Assembly (NCBI GenBank): GCA_944320015.1
Contig: CALUFO010000001.1
Span: forward strand, 1-64,000
Length of the DNA stretch: 64,000 bases
From: an uncultured Barnesiella sp.
GTDB lineage: Bacteria > Bacteroidota > Bacteroidia > Bacteroidales > Barnesiellaceae
Direction of reading: 5' to 3'
Shown here: positions 17,238-25,262 of the stretch, piece by piece
Position numbering within the stretch: position 1 is the first letter of the stretch
Layout of the letters: each line of letters begins with the position of its first letter
Position numbers and translations under genes: made by a program
Notes under the pieces: model-generated
The model's input: only the letters and a program-made list of their open reading frames with translations
Told to the model about the DNA's origin: nothing
Databases searched by the model: none

Positions 17238-18343
17238 CGATGAGAACCTTGCTCGTATTGTTAGATAAGGAGTTCAGGCAATTCATACGGAATGCTTTCA
17301 TGCCCAAGATGGTGATTCTTTTCCCCTTGTTGGTGATGCTGGTAATCCCGTGGGTGGCGACGATGGATGTGCGCCATGTGGAAGTGTCGATTGTCGATAA
17401 TGACCACTCCGAGGTTTCCCGTCGTATCATACAGAAGATACGCTCGTCGGACTATTTCAATCTGAAAGGCGTTACCGAAAGTTATGAAGAGGCTTTCGAC
17501 TGGCTGGAAAACGAAGGCGCCGATGTGATTCTTACGATACCGAAAGATTTTGAGTTGGCGATGGGGAGCCATTCGCCCAAACGTATCGGCATCGATGTGA
17601 ATGGGACAAACGCTTTGAAAGGAGGATTGGGCTCTCAATATATGGCTCAAATCGTGAGGCAAACTTTTGCCGAGTTGCAGCAAGAGCAATCGGGCGCTCT
17701 TCCTGCCGAGCTGTTTACCGTGCAGAACCTGTATAACCCCACACTCAATTACCGGCACTTCATGGTGCCCGCCTTGATGATTATTTTGTTGGTGCTCATT
17801 TGTGGGTTTTTGCCGGGGTTGAACCTTGTGGGGGAGAAGGAGTTTGGCACGATCGAGCAAATCAACGTCACTCCGGTAAGCCGTTCTCTTTTTACACTGG
17901 CCAAACTCATACCATACTGGATTATCGGTTTTGTGGTACTTGTCATCGCCATGTTGCTGGCGTGGTGGGTCTATGGGCTCACACCGGCCGGTTCGATCGG
18001 TTCTATCTTTTTAGCGGCTCTCCTTTTTATCCTCACCATGTCGGGGCTGGGCATCACCATCGCCAACCGCTCCTCGACTATGCAGCAGACCATGTTTGTG
18101 ATGTTTTTCTTTATCATGATTTTTGTGTTGATGAGTGGCTTGCTCACTCCTATCGAGTCGATGCCCGCTTGGGCGCAAGGAATCACTTATGCGCTGCCAC
18201 CTCGTTATTTTGTCGAGGTCATGCGGGCGGTTTATCTCAAAGGAGCGTCGTTTATCGAGCTGCGGCCGCAGTATGTGGCTCTGGTGGGTTTTGCCGGGCT
18301 GTTCAACGCTGTAGCCGCGCTTACCTATAAAAAACAGTCGTGA
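17234..18343 (+). CDS. ABC-2 type permease 2 (YbhR-like)
   Basis: 369 aa, start overlapping the stop of the previous gene. Same architecture: helix about 20-40, extracytoplasmic domain, then a cluster of five helices from about 178. Coupling segment GEKEFGTIEQINVTPV. It ends the efflux operon. No terminator was seen in the 200 nt that follow. Confidence 0.92.
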   Translation: MTMRTLLVLLDKEFRQFIRNAFMPKMVILFPLLVMLVIPWVATMDVRHVEVSIVDNDHSEVSRRIIQKIRSSDYFNLKGVTESYEEAFDWLENEGADVILTIPKDFELAMGSHSPKRIGIDVNGTNALKGGLGSQYMAQIVRQTFAELQQEQSGALPAELFTVQNLYNPTLNYRHFMVPALMIILLVLICGFLPGLNLVGEKEFGTIEQINVTPVSRSLFTLAKLIPYWIIGFVVLVIAMLLAWWVYGLTPAGSIGSIFLAALLFILTMSGLGITIANRSSTMQQTMFVMFFFIMIFVLMSGLLTPIESMPAWAQGITYALPPRYFVEVMRAVYLKGASFIELRPQYVALVGFAGLFNAVAALTYKKQS

Positions 18344-18463
18344 GACCGGAAGAATAATTTGCGTGTGGAATAAACTTTTATTAACTGTATTGTGCATAAA
18401 ATATGCGCAGGCTCGGAGCTATCTTTGTACTATCCGAAGGGAAATAGCATTTACCTATCGGGT

Positions 18464-18498
18464 TTTGATGGAAGGAGAGAGAAAAAGTTTTATATTTG
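18464..18498 (+). promoter_or_regulatory. Candidate promoter of bcp-recA
   Basis: TATATTTG at 18491-18498 with TTTG at 18464-18467 (23-nt spacer, slightly long). A second -7-like TATCTTTG lies at 18420-18427. Confidence 0.45.
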
Positions 18499-18552
18499 TA
18501 GAATCTACCATTCCCTTGCACATTGTTTTTGTAAATATAATAGAATCGTAGT

Positions 18553-19005
18553 ATGGCACTGAAACAAGGAGACAAAGCTCCCGAAATATTGGGTGTGGAC
18601 CAATCGGGAAAAGAGATACGGCTGAGCGATTTCGCCGGCCGCAAGCTGGTACTTTATTTTTATCCAAAGGACAATACTCCCGGCTGCACGGCCGAGGCGT
18701 GCAACCTGCGCGACAATTACGAGGCGTTGCAGGCGGCGGGCTATGCCGTGGTGGGGGTGAGCAAGGACAGCGAAGCCTCTCATCGCAAGTTTATCGAGAA
18801 ACAATCGTTGCCTTTCTCTCTTATCGCCGATACGTCGACCGAACTGAACGAGGCTTTCGGGGTGTGGCGCGAGAAGAAAATGGCGGGACGCACCTATATG
18901 GGTACCGTGCGTACAACCTTTATCATCGATGAGAACGGCGTGATAACCGATGTAATCGAAAAGGTCGATACGAAAAACCATGCCTCACAGATATTGAAAA
19001 AGTAA
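18553..19005 (+). CDS. bcp: Thioredoxin-dependent thiol peroxidase (Bcp/PrxQ peroxiredoxin)
   Basis: 150 aa. Reduces peroxides using thioredoxin. The peroxidatic Cys45 lies in PKDNTPGCTAEAC, with the resolving Cys50 five residues later, the alpha-2 arrangement of atypical two-Cys PrxQ enzymes. The Thr and Arg of the active site (TPGC; GTVRTTFIIDENG) are visible. It lies 21 nt before recA and is probably cotranscribed, joining peroxide defence and DNA repair, a pairing often seen in Bacteroidota. Confidence 0.95.
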   Translation: MALKQGDKAPEILGVDQSGKEIRLSDFAGRKLVLYFYPKDNTPGCTAEACNLRDNYEALQAAGYAVVGVSKDSEASHRKFIEKQSLPFSLIADTSTELNEAFGVWREKKMAGRTYMGTVRTTFIIDENGVITDVIEKVDTKNHASQILKK

Positions 19006-19026
19006 ATCAGGAAAAATATAAACATT

Positions 19027-20058
19027 ATGGAAGAACAGAAATCTACTGCCGGTAAACGAGTGCCGGTGCCGTCGGAGAAACTGAAAGCCTTGCAGGCGGC
19101 TATGGACAAGATAGAGAAGAGTTACGGCCGGGGCGCCATCATGAAACTGGGCGACGACTCGGTCGAGGAGGTGGCCGTGATCCCCACCGGTTCTATCGCA
19201 TTGAATGCGGCGTTGGGCGTGGGCGGTTATCCGCGCGGGCGTGTTATCGAGATTTATGGTCCCGAGTCGTCGGGAAAAACCACGCTGGCTATTCATGCCA
19301 TCGCCGAGGCTCAAAAAGCGGGCGGTATTGCCGCCATTATCGATGCCGAGCATGCGTTTGACCGTTTCTATGCCGAGAAACTGGGTGTCGATGTGGAGAA
19401 CTTGTGGATTTCGCAACCCGACAGCGGGGAGCAGGCTCTCGAGATAGCCGACCAGTTGATACGTTCGTCGGCGGTCGACATTGTAGTTATCGACTCGGTG
19501 GCCGCGCTTACACCCAAAGCCGAGTTGGAAGGCGATATGGGCGACTCGAAAATGGGATTGCAAGCCCGGTTGATGTCGCAGGCGTTGCGTAAACTCACAG
19601 CGACAATCAGCAAAACCAATACGACATGTATTTTCATCAACCAGTTGCGCGACAAGATAGGGGTTATGTTTGGCAATCCCGAGACGACGACGGGTGGTAA
19701 CGCCTTGAAATTCTACGCTTCGGTACGGCTCGACATTCGCCGCGTCAGCCAGTTGAAAGATGGCGAGGAGGTAATCGGTAACCAAACCCGGGTAAAGGTC
19801 GTGAAAAACAAAGTGGCGCCTCCTTTCCGCAAAGCCGAGTTCGATATTATGTTTGGCGAGGGAATTTCCCGGTCGGGCGAAATCATCGACTTGGGAGTGG
19901 ACAAAGGTATCATTAAAAAGAGCGGTTCGTGGTTCAGCTATGGCGATACCAAACTGGGACAGGGTCGTGATGCCGCTAAAAAGTGTATAGAAGACAATCC
20001 CGAGTTGGCCGATGAGCTGGAAGCCGCCATTATGGAGGCGTTGAAACCTGCGAAATAA
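19027..20058 (+). CDS. recA: Recombinase RecA
   Basis: 343 aa, normal length. Walker A GPESSGKT at 78-85, Walker [10 protein letters not shown], loop regions [17 protein letters not shown] and [28 protein letters not shown], and an acidic C-terminus. Promotes homologous strand exchange and LexA-type coprotease activity. No SOS-box-like palindrome was recognised upstream. Confidence 0.98.
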   Translation: MEEQKSTAGKRVPVPSEKLKALQAAMDKIEKSYGRGAIMKLGDDSVEEVAVIPTGSIALNAALGVGGYPRGRVIEIYGPESSGKTTLAIHAIAEAQKAGGIAAIIDAEHAFDRFYAEKLGVDVENLWISQPDSGEQALEIADQLIRSSAVDIVVIDSVAALTPKAELEGDMGDSKMGLQARLMSQALRKLTATISKTNTTCIFINQLRDKIGVMFGNPETTTGGNALKFYASVRLDIRRVSQLKDGEEVIGNQTRVKVVKNKVAPPFRKAEFDIMFGEGISRSGEIIDLGVDKGIIKKSGSWFSYGDTKLGQGRDAAKKCIEDNPELADELEAAIMEALKPAK

Positions 20059-20140
20059 CGGAGATTATATTCGGGATGGGGCACTCGGCTTCGGGTTGAA
20101 ATAGCCGAAAAAAAAGAGCCCTTTTATACTTGTAAAGGAA

Positions 20141-20187
20141 AAAAGTCACGGCATCTCTCTATGAAGAGGGGTGTCGTGACTTTTTTT
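20141..20187. terminator. Bidirectional terminator between recA and the DUF1963 gene
   Basis: GTCACGGCATC ... GGTGTCGTGAC hairpin flanked by A-run and T-run, so it can stop transcripts from both convergent genes. Confidence 0.85.
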
Positions 20188-20274
20188 GTTCACTTTCTCT
20201 GCTCGGCTTTGCCGGTATGGGAGAAGAGTGCCGAAGTCGAGGTGGTTGAAATTACCGGTTTCAACATCGTTTTT

Positions 20275-21144
20275 TCAATAGCATTGCAGTTCGAATTGTA
20301 TATGGCTGAAATCTCGACGCTCCAAATCGCTCCGGCGAATGTAGAAATAGATGCTTCCGCAGTCGCCGAAGGGAATATCGACCTCTTGCTCTTCGACACA
20401 ATCGAGTTGTAACAATAGAACCCATTCGCGGGCCGACTCGGAACTGTATTTCTCCGGCATTTCTCCCCGGGCTCTCGATTCGCAGGCTTCGGCGATTCCG
20501 TTTTGGATAAGCGAGGCGTAGCCCAAAATGCGTCCGGCCGAAGTGATGTGGGGATAGCCCCATGTTCCCATGCGTCGCTCGATGGTATTCCAATCGGAGT
20601 ACACCGAATCGCTGTCGCCGAAGATGCCGATGTAGTCTTCCCAGCAAGGAATCGTGTCCCGGTTTGTGAATTTGAGACCCATTTCAAAGAGCCTCAGGTC
20701 GTCGGGCAGATCGTCGGGGAACTCGGCCGGTTCCAACTCGGAGACCGGTGTGGGAGAGTATAGCAATTGAACACCGTCGCTCTCCCTCCACGGTTGGTCG
20801 ACGAGGTCATAGAAGAGGTAGAACATGCCTTCGTGAGGCAACAGGTTGTCGGCATCGTAGGGAGTCAGTTCCTCGCAGTTGAGTTGCAAGAGGAAGGAGA
20901 GAGGTGTCTCTTCGTCGTATTCGTTGAAGCAACGGGGCCACTCGATATTTTTCGGCAACGCTGGTTTTCCGCCGAATTTGGATTGCCGGGGTGTTACCGA
21001 TGTTTTTTCGAAATCGAAGAAAATTCCGTTGCGGACAAAATTTTGTATTTGTTTTTTCAAGAACAATTCGTGTTCTGCTTCCGAGAGATTTTCTTGGGGC
21101 TGTTGCCGTTTGAGTCGTTGCCAAAAGTTTTTTGTGTTGTTCAT
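20275..21144 (-). CDS. DUF1963 (YwqG-like) family protein
   Basis: 289 aa from the ATG at 21144 (MNNTKNFWQRLKRQQ); the longer frame to 21399 runs through a terminator and part of secG and is rejected. YwqG/DUF1963 features: SKFGGKPALPKNIEWPR, PLSFLLQLNCEEL, GMFYLFYDLVDQPW, HITSAGRILGYASLIQN and a C-terminal LLLQLDCVEEQEVDIPFGDCGSIYFYI in pieces. These proteins are cytosolic beta-rich domains of unknown biochemical role. Stands alone after a terminator. Confidence 0.8.
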   Translation of the reverse strand: MNNTKNFWQRLKRQQPQENLSEAEHELFLKKQIQNFVRNGIFFDFEKTSVTPRQSKFGGKPALPKNIEWPRCFNEYDEETPLSFLLQLNCEELTPYDADNLLPHEGMFYLFYDLVDQPWRESDGVQLLYSPTPVSELEPAEFPDDLPDDLRLFEMGLKFTNRDTIPCWEDYIGIFGDSDSVYSDWNTIERRMGTWGYPHITSAGRILGYASLIQNGIAEACESRARGEMPEKYSSESAREWVLLLQLDCVEEQEVDIPFGDCGSIYFYIRRSDLERRDFSHIQFELQCY

Positions 21145-21167
21145 AGGTGATAAAGAATAGGGGTTTA

Positions 21168-21206
21168 CAAAAATGCCCGAACACATTAAAGTCTTGGTTC
21201 GGGCAT
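21168..21206 (-). terminator. Terminator of the lptE-secG operon
   Basis: ATGCCCGAAC ... GTTCGGGCAT inverted repeat; on the minus strand it is followed by a T-run (ATTTTTG). Confidence 0.75.
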
Positions 21207-21232
21207 ATATCTGAAAGATTTTGAATCTTTTT

Positions 21233-21607
21233 TTAGTTGGCCGGGGTCTCTTGTGCCGGGGCCTCTTGTGCGGGAGCGGGAGCAGGAGCGTTGCCGTCGG
21301 TAGCCGGAGTTTCGAATCCGGGCAGAGCGGCGGGAGCTTCGGTATTGACGATGTCTTTGATTTCCGAGCCCGAGGCGTGTTGTCCATTATGCTCAACAAA
21401 TACGGTTGCTATGCTTAAAACCATGATTACGACAGCGAGTGTCCATGTGGCTTTTTCTACGAAATCGGTTGTCTTGCGAACTCCCATGATTTGGTTGGAC
21501 GATGCGAAATTGGAAGCGAGGCCTCCGCCTTTTGATTTCTGAACCAATACGATACCTATCATCAGCAACGAGGCTATGATGATAAAAACGGTTAATACTA
21601 CTGACAT
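21233..21607 (-). CDS. secG: Preprotein translocase subunit SecG
   Basis: 124 aa. Two transmembrane helices (about 2-22 and 52-72) joined by a loop with the SecG pattern VLVQKSKGGGLASNFASSNQIMG. A low-complexity Ala/Pro/Glu tail (from about 85) is common in Bacteroidota SecG. Subunit of the SecYEG channel. Last gene of the minus-strand cluster that starts with the sigma-54 activator. Confidence 0.93.
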   Translation of the reverse strand: MSVVLTVFIIIASLLMIGIVLVQKSKGGGLASNFASSNQIMGVRKTTDFVEKATWTLAVVIMVLSIATVFVEHNGQHASGSEIKDIVNTEAPAALPGFETPATDGNAPAPAPAQEAPAQETPAN

Positions 21608-21613
21608 TTTCTA

Positions 21614-22336
21614 TTATTCTGTTTTGATGTTAATAATCAATTTTTCTAAAAATCTTATTTGGTCTGCAAAGTAAATATTTTTTTCTGGATATTTCAAACT
21701 TAATTTTTTAATTATTTGCAAAGCCTTCTCATATCGACGTTGTTTGATATAGATTTTGGCCAAACTTTCGGTGAAAAACGTGTCGTCGTTTCCGGGTTCG
21801 GTCGCGGTCTCGGCGCTTTCTTGGCCGGTTGTGGCGGCATGGATCCCGGTTTTGTTTCCACGGATAGGTGTTGGTTTCGGCTGTGGCACGGTTTTTTGCG
21901 TGGCGCTTGTTTCTCCGTTGTCGTTGTTCTCGTCCAACAGAGTGTTCATGTAGTCCGATTGGGCGAGTATATTGCCCGAGATAAGCCGGTCGAGGCTCTC
22001 TTCGCTGTCGTGTTTTCCTCCTTTTTGGTAGGTTCCCAGAAAGAGGTCTATGGCCTGCATGGTGGTATCGGTGTGCGTGGAGGTGGGATAGAGGTCGGCA
22101 AACGATTCGCCTTCGACGCCGAGCACAGTCTCCATGTGTTCACCGGGGCTGGCATGGAGCAGAGCGAGTTGAACGCGCCGCTCGTCGGGCATGGCTCCGG
22201 GGGTATTTTTCAGGTAGAGCAATTGCGGAATGGAGAAATAGGGGTAGTCGGCGGCCATTTGGTCGGCGTCGGATTTCGAGATAGGGTTATCGCAAACTCC
22301 GTTTAATAGGTCTCGTATTTGTTCCCGGGTTATCAT
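21614..22336 (-). CDS. Conserved Bacteroidota protein with C-terminal TPR-like helices
   Basis: 240 aa. No catalytic motif recognised. The N-terminal 100 residues are helical (ITREQIRDLLNGVC, PYFSIPQLLYLKNTPG), followed by a Pro/Thr/Gly-rich linker (about 135-180). The C-terminal helices match one tetratricopeptide repeat: FFTESLAKIYIKQRRYEKALQ, then KKLSLKYPEKNIYFADQIRFLE. It sits 3 nt from the lptE coding region and 6 nt from secG, an arrangement repeated in Bacteroidales. A scaffold role near the envelope is only a guess. Confidence 0.75.
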   Translation of the reverse strand: MITREQIRDLLNGVCDNPISKSDADQMAADYPYFSIPQLLYLKNTPGAMPDERRVQLALLHASPGEHMETVLGVEGESFADLYPTSTHTDTTMQAIDLFLGTYQKGGKHDSEESLDRLISGNILAQSDYMNTLLDENNDNGETSATQKTVPQPKPTPIRGNKTGIHAATTGQESAETATEPGNDDTFFTESLAKIYIKQRRYEKALQIIKKLSLKYPEKNIYFADQIRFLEKLIINIKTE

Positions 22337-22339
22337 GGC

Positions 22340-22837
22340 TTACCAATTGGCTACTGTTGCATTGAAAATCTGATCGACCAATTCGTCGGTAATCTGCTGA
22401 ATGAGTTGGTCTTGCACATCGGTGAGCATTTGGTCGCTCGAGAAGTCTTTATAGCCCGAGAAGGTTTGGTCCAAGTCGTATTGCGGGTCTTTGGTGTTGG
22501 TAAACCTCACCCTCACGGTGATTGTCAACCGGGTTTGTGAGGCATAGGCGTTTTCGGTCACGGCCTGCGGGGTGAGGTCGTAGTTGGTGATTTCGCCTTC
22601 GAGTTGGAGGTCTCCGCCGCTATTTACCATTTGCAACCGGGTTTGGCGTATATAGGCGTTTTTCAAAGAGTTGGTAAACAGCTCTTCCAATGGTGGATAT
22701 ACCAATGCCGCTTTGATCGGGAAATTGGCCACCGATATGGTCTTGGTCGTTTCGTAGTTGATCGAGGCTCCGTTGAATTTATAGGAGATACTACAAGACG
22801 AAAGTGTGACAAGCAATATGGCAAACAGTCGTTTCAT
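22340..22837 (-). CDS. lptE: LPS assembly lipoprotein LptE (Bacteroidota type)
   Basis: 165 aa. Lipoprotein signal with Cys15 (TLSSC). The mature domain contains YKFNGASINYETTKTISVANF and VRFTNTKDPQYDLDQTFSGYKDF, typical of the Bacteroidota LptE family that plugs the LptD barrel. Located 14 nt after the sigma-54 activator gene in the direction of transcription. Together with lptC at 3.7 kb it gives two separate LPS-export genes in this window. Confidence 0.85.
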   Translation of the reverse strand: MKRLFAILLVTLSSCSISYKFNGASINYETTKTISVANFPIKAALVYPPLEELFTNSLKNAYIRQTRLQMVNSGGDLQLEGEITNYDLTPQAVTENAYASQTRLTITVRVRFTNTKDPQYDLDQTFSGYKDFSSDQMLTDVQDQLIQQITDELVDQIFNATVANW

Positions 22838-22851
22838 GGTGTGAATGGGCT

Positions 22852-24126
22852 CTATTCTAAGTTGTATTCTTTGATTTTACGATAGAGGGTTCTCTCTGAG
22901 ATTTTCAACTCTTCGGCGGTCTTTTTGCGTTTTCCGTGATTTCGCAACAATGCTTTCCTGATAGTCTCCTTCTCGGTGTCTTCGAGGGTGGTGGGTTGCT
23001 CTTCGATATATTTCGATTCGTTTGGGAGTACCTCTCCCACGGTCTCTTCTATGGGTGCGGTTCTTGTGATAGCGGGCACATGTACCGGCACGGCGGGAGC
23101 GATGGGTGTGAGCGCCATCGAATGTGCGACAGGAACCGTTTGGGCGGTTTGGGGATATGACACGACGTTTTGGCTCTCTTTTTGGGAGAGTTCTTCGATT
23201 TTGGCATGGAGCTCGGCCAACTCTTTTTGCATTTCGAAGAGTGTCTTGTAGAGCATTTTCCGTTCTTTTTCGAAGAAAGATTGGTCGTGCTCGCCGGTCG
23301 AGGAGCGAACCGGCAGTTTTTCGATGTTGTACTGGGGCAGATAGTTTTGAAGGGTCGCACCGTCTACATCGCGGTTTGTCTCGAAAATGGAGATTTGCTC
23401 GGTAATATTTTTCAGTTGTCTCACATTTCCCGGCCAGCGGTAGTTGAGCAGGACGTTGCGGGCGTCGTCGGTCAACTGAATGACGGGCATGCGATAACGT
23501 TCGGCAAAGTCGGTCGAGAATTTACGGAACAAGAGCAGGATATCCTCGGCGCGGTCGCGCAAGGCGGGGATTTCGATGTGTATGGTGCTGAGCCGGTAGT
23601 AGAGGTCTTCACGGAATTTCCCTTCCGATACCGCCTTTACCATATCGAGGTTGGTGGCGGCGACAATTCTTACATTGGTTTTCAGCACGGTGGACGAGCC
23701 TACTTTCAGGAACTCGCCGCTCTCGAGAACCCGCAGCAACCGGGCTTGTGTGGTGAGGGGTAGTTCTCCCACCTCGTCGAGAAATATAGTCCCGCCGTCG
23801 GCCTCTTCGAAATACCCTTTGCGAGTGGAGAGGGCGCCGGTGAAAGCGCCTTTTTCGTGGCCGAACAGTTCCGAGTCGATAGTTCCTTCGGGAATAGCCC
23901 CGCAGTTTACGGCAATATATTTCCCATGTTTGCGGGCGCTGTTGGCGTGGATTATCTGCGGGAAAAACTCTTTGCCCACACCGCTTTCCCCGGTAATGAG
24001 TACCGCCAAGTCGATAGGCGCTATTTGTAGCGCCCTTGTAATGGCTCTGATCAGGCCGGGGGCATTGCCTATGATGCCGAACCGTTGTTTGGTTTGCTGT
24101 ACTTCTGCGGGAATCATATTTCTCAT
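22852..24126 (-). CDS. Sigma-54-dependent transcriptional activator without receiver domain
   Basis: 424 aa from the ATG at 24126; an in-frame start at 24237 would run through the promoter. AAA+ domain from residue about 15: Walker A GESGVGKE (46-53), sigma-54 contact loop GAFTGA (93-98), Walker B TIFLDEVGELP (114-123), arginine finger region FREDLYYRLS. A coiled-coil stretch (about 285-316), then a Pro/Val-rich linker (about 322-365), precedes a Fis-type HTH (about 385-420, KKTAEELKISERTLYRKI). There is no N-terminal sensor domain, so regulation must come from expression level or a partner. It leads the lptE-TPR-secG cluster. Confidence 0.92.
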   Translation of the reverse strand: MRNMIPAEVQQTKQRFGIIGNAPGLIRAITRALQIAPIDLAVLITGESGVGKEFFPQIIHANSARKHGKYIAVNCGAIPEGTIDSELFGHEKGAFTGALSTRKGYFEEADGGTIFLDEVGELPLTTQARLLRVLESGEFLKVGSSTVLKTNVRIVAATNLDMVKAVSEGKFREDLYYRLSTIHIEIPALRDRAEDILLLFRKFSTDFAERYRMPVIQLTDDARNVLLNYRWPGNVRQLKNITEQISIFETNRDVDGATLQNYLPQYNIEKLPVRSSTGEHDQSFFEKERKMLYKTLFEMQKELAELHAKIEELSQKESQNVVSYPQTAQTVPVAHSMALTPIAPAVPVHVPAITRTAPIEETVGEVLPNESKYIEEQPTTLEDTEKETIRKALLRNHGKRKKTAEELKISERTLYRKIKEYNLE

Positions 24127-24206
24127 TAAAAATTTTTGTAAAGGTAGTGTAAAACTGGCCAGACCTCCCACTCCCGTCGCTGACGAGCTTGCTACCTTTG
24201 TTCCTA

Positions 24207-24238
24207 CAAAGATAGCGAAAGGCGAGCGCAGCGGCAAA
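24207..24238 (-). promoter_or_regulatory. Promoter of the sigma-54 activator operon (inside a dispersed repeat)
   Basis: On the minus strand TTTG, exactly 20 nt, then TATCTTTG; about 80 nt before the start codon. The promoter is one edge of the dispersed repeat at 24207-24287. Confidence 0.75.
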
Positions 24239-24287
24239 TGAAAACGAAGTTTTTTGATTGGGTTATGCCAAACCGCATTTTATATTC
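24207..24287 (-). repeat. Promoter-bearing dispersed repeat, copy 1
   Basis: About 80 bp. Minus-strand reading: a segment with GGTTTGGCATAACCC, AAAACTTCGTTTTCATTTG, a CGCTGCGCTCGCC block, then TATCTTTG. Shared with 36011-36088 (+), 42290-42363 (+) and 61282-61360 (-). Oriented to transcribe the sigma-54 activator gene. Confidence 0.7.
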
Positions 24288-24336
24288 TATAACGATAATG
24301 AAAATTAAGCGTATAGCGCGGCGGTTGGGCTATTTT

Positions 24337-25161
24337 TCAGCCTCTGTTTTTGAACTTCTTCAACTTATAGGTCTCTTGTTGTAAAAAGGTGCCTAAGGAC
24401 TCGACTGTGTCGTATTGCTGCAATGTCTCGGGCGGGATAATATCGCCTATCGAGACGTGTATGGTCTTATGCTCTTTCTTGAATACCTCGACCGGAAGCC
24501 GCAGTGCCCGCAGTTGCCAACTGAATATTCCCAATATAGTGAACATCAATGAATTGTGTCCATGGAAAAAGACGGGGACAACGGGCTTCTTCATTTGCTT
24601 GATGAGCCTGATGATGTTGGGCTGCCACACCCGGTCTTCGATATGGCCGTTCCATTTCAGTTTGGAGACGGCGCCGGCCGGGAAGAATCCTAACGGATGC
24701 CCGTTCTTGACTTGCGACAGGGTCTCTCGTATTCCGTTGAGGGATATTTCCCGCCGATTGGCGTGTGGGTCCACGGCGATAAAGTTGTCGGACATGGCCT
24801 CGATGTAGGTGAGAATCCAGTTTACCATCACTTTGTAGTCGGGGCGCCGTTGAGCCAAGAGTTTGATGAGGATAACCCCGTCGAGGGCTCCGAACGGGTG
24901 GTTCGAAACGGTGATGAAAGCTCCTTCCGGCAGGTTGTCGAGAATGGCTTCATTGTCGATTTTGCAAGTGATGTCCAAATCGTCTATGATAGCGTTCACG
25001 AAATCGACGCCCCGGTTGTCGCAGTTTCGGCCATACAAGGCGTTGATGTCGTTGAGCTTGCAGATTTTGGAGAGGTATTTGAGGATTCTCTCTCCTCGTT
25101 CGTTTTTTAATTGGGGAACGATGTCTTGCAAGTCCGATATATCTAATATACTTCTTTTCAT
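24337..25161 (-). CDS. 1-acyl-glycerol-3-phosphate acyltransferase-like (PlsC/GlsA-type) protein
   Basis: 274 aa. Acyltransferase core: NHPFGALDG (motif I; here six residues separate His and Asp positions by the HX5D spacing seen in Bacteroidota hemolysin-like acyltransferases rather than HX4D), GFFPAGAVS (motif III, about 160) and KKPVVPVFFHGHNS (motif IV). Such enzymes acylate lysophospholipids or, in Bacteroides, the hydroxyl of N-acyl-glycine in glycine-lipid synthesis. Sequence alone does not choose between these. No strong hydrophobic anchor. Confidence 0.8.
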   Translation of the reverse strand: MKRSILDISDLQDIVPQLKNERGERILKYLSKICKLNDINALYGRNCDNRGVDFVNAIIDDLDITCKIDNEAILDNLPEGAFITVSNHPFGALDGVILIKLLAQRRPDYKVMVNWILTYIEAMSDNFIAVDPHANRREISLNGIRETLSQVKNGHPLGFFPAGAVSKLKWNGHIEDRVWQPNIIRLIKQMKKPVVPVFFHGHNSLMFTILGIFSWQLRALRLPVEVFKKEHKTIHVSIGDIIPPETLQQYDTVESLGTFLQQETYKLKKFKNRG

Positions 25162-25262
25162 CTTTTTAATTAATGAGCTTTCATTGAATTATAAGCAGCA
25201 AAAATACGCAGAATAAACAATCGAAAGTTTGAAAAGTTGTGAAAAATTATTCATTTTTCAAT

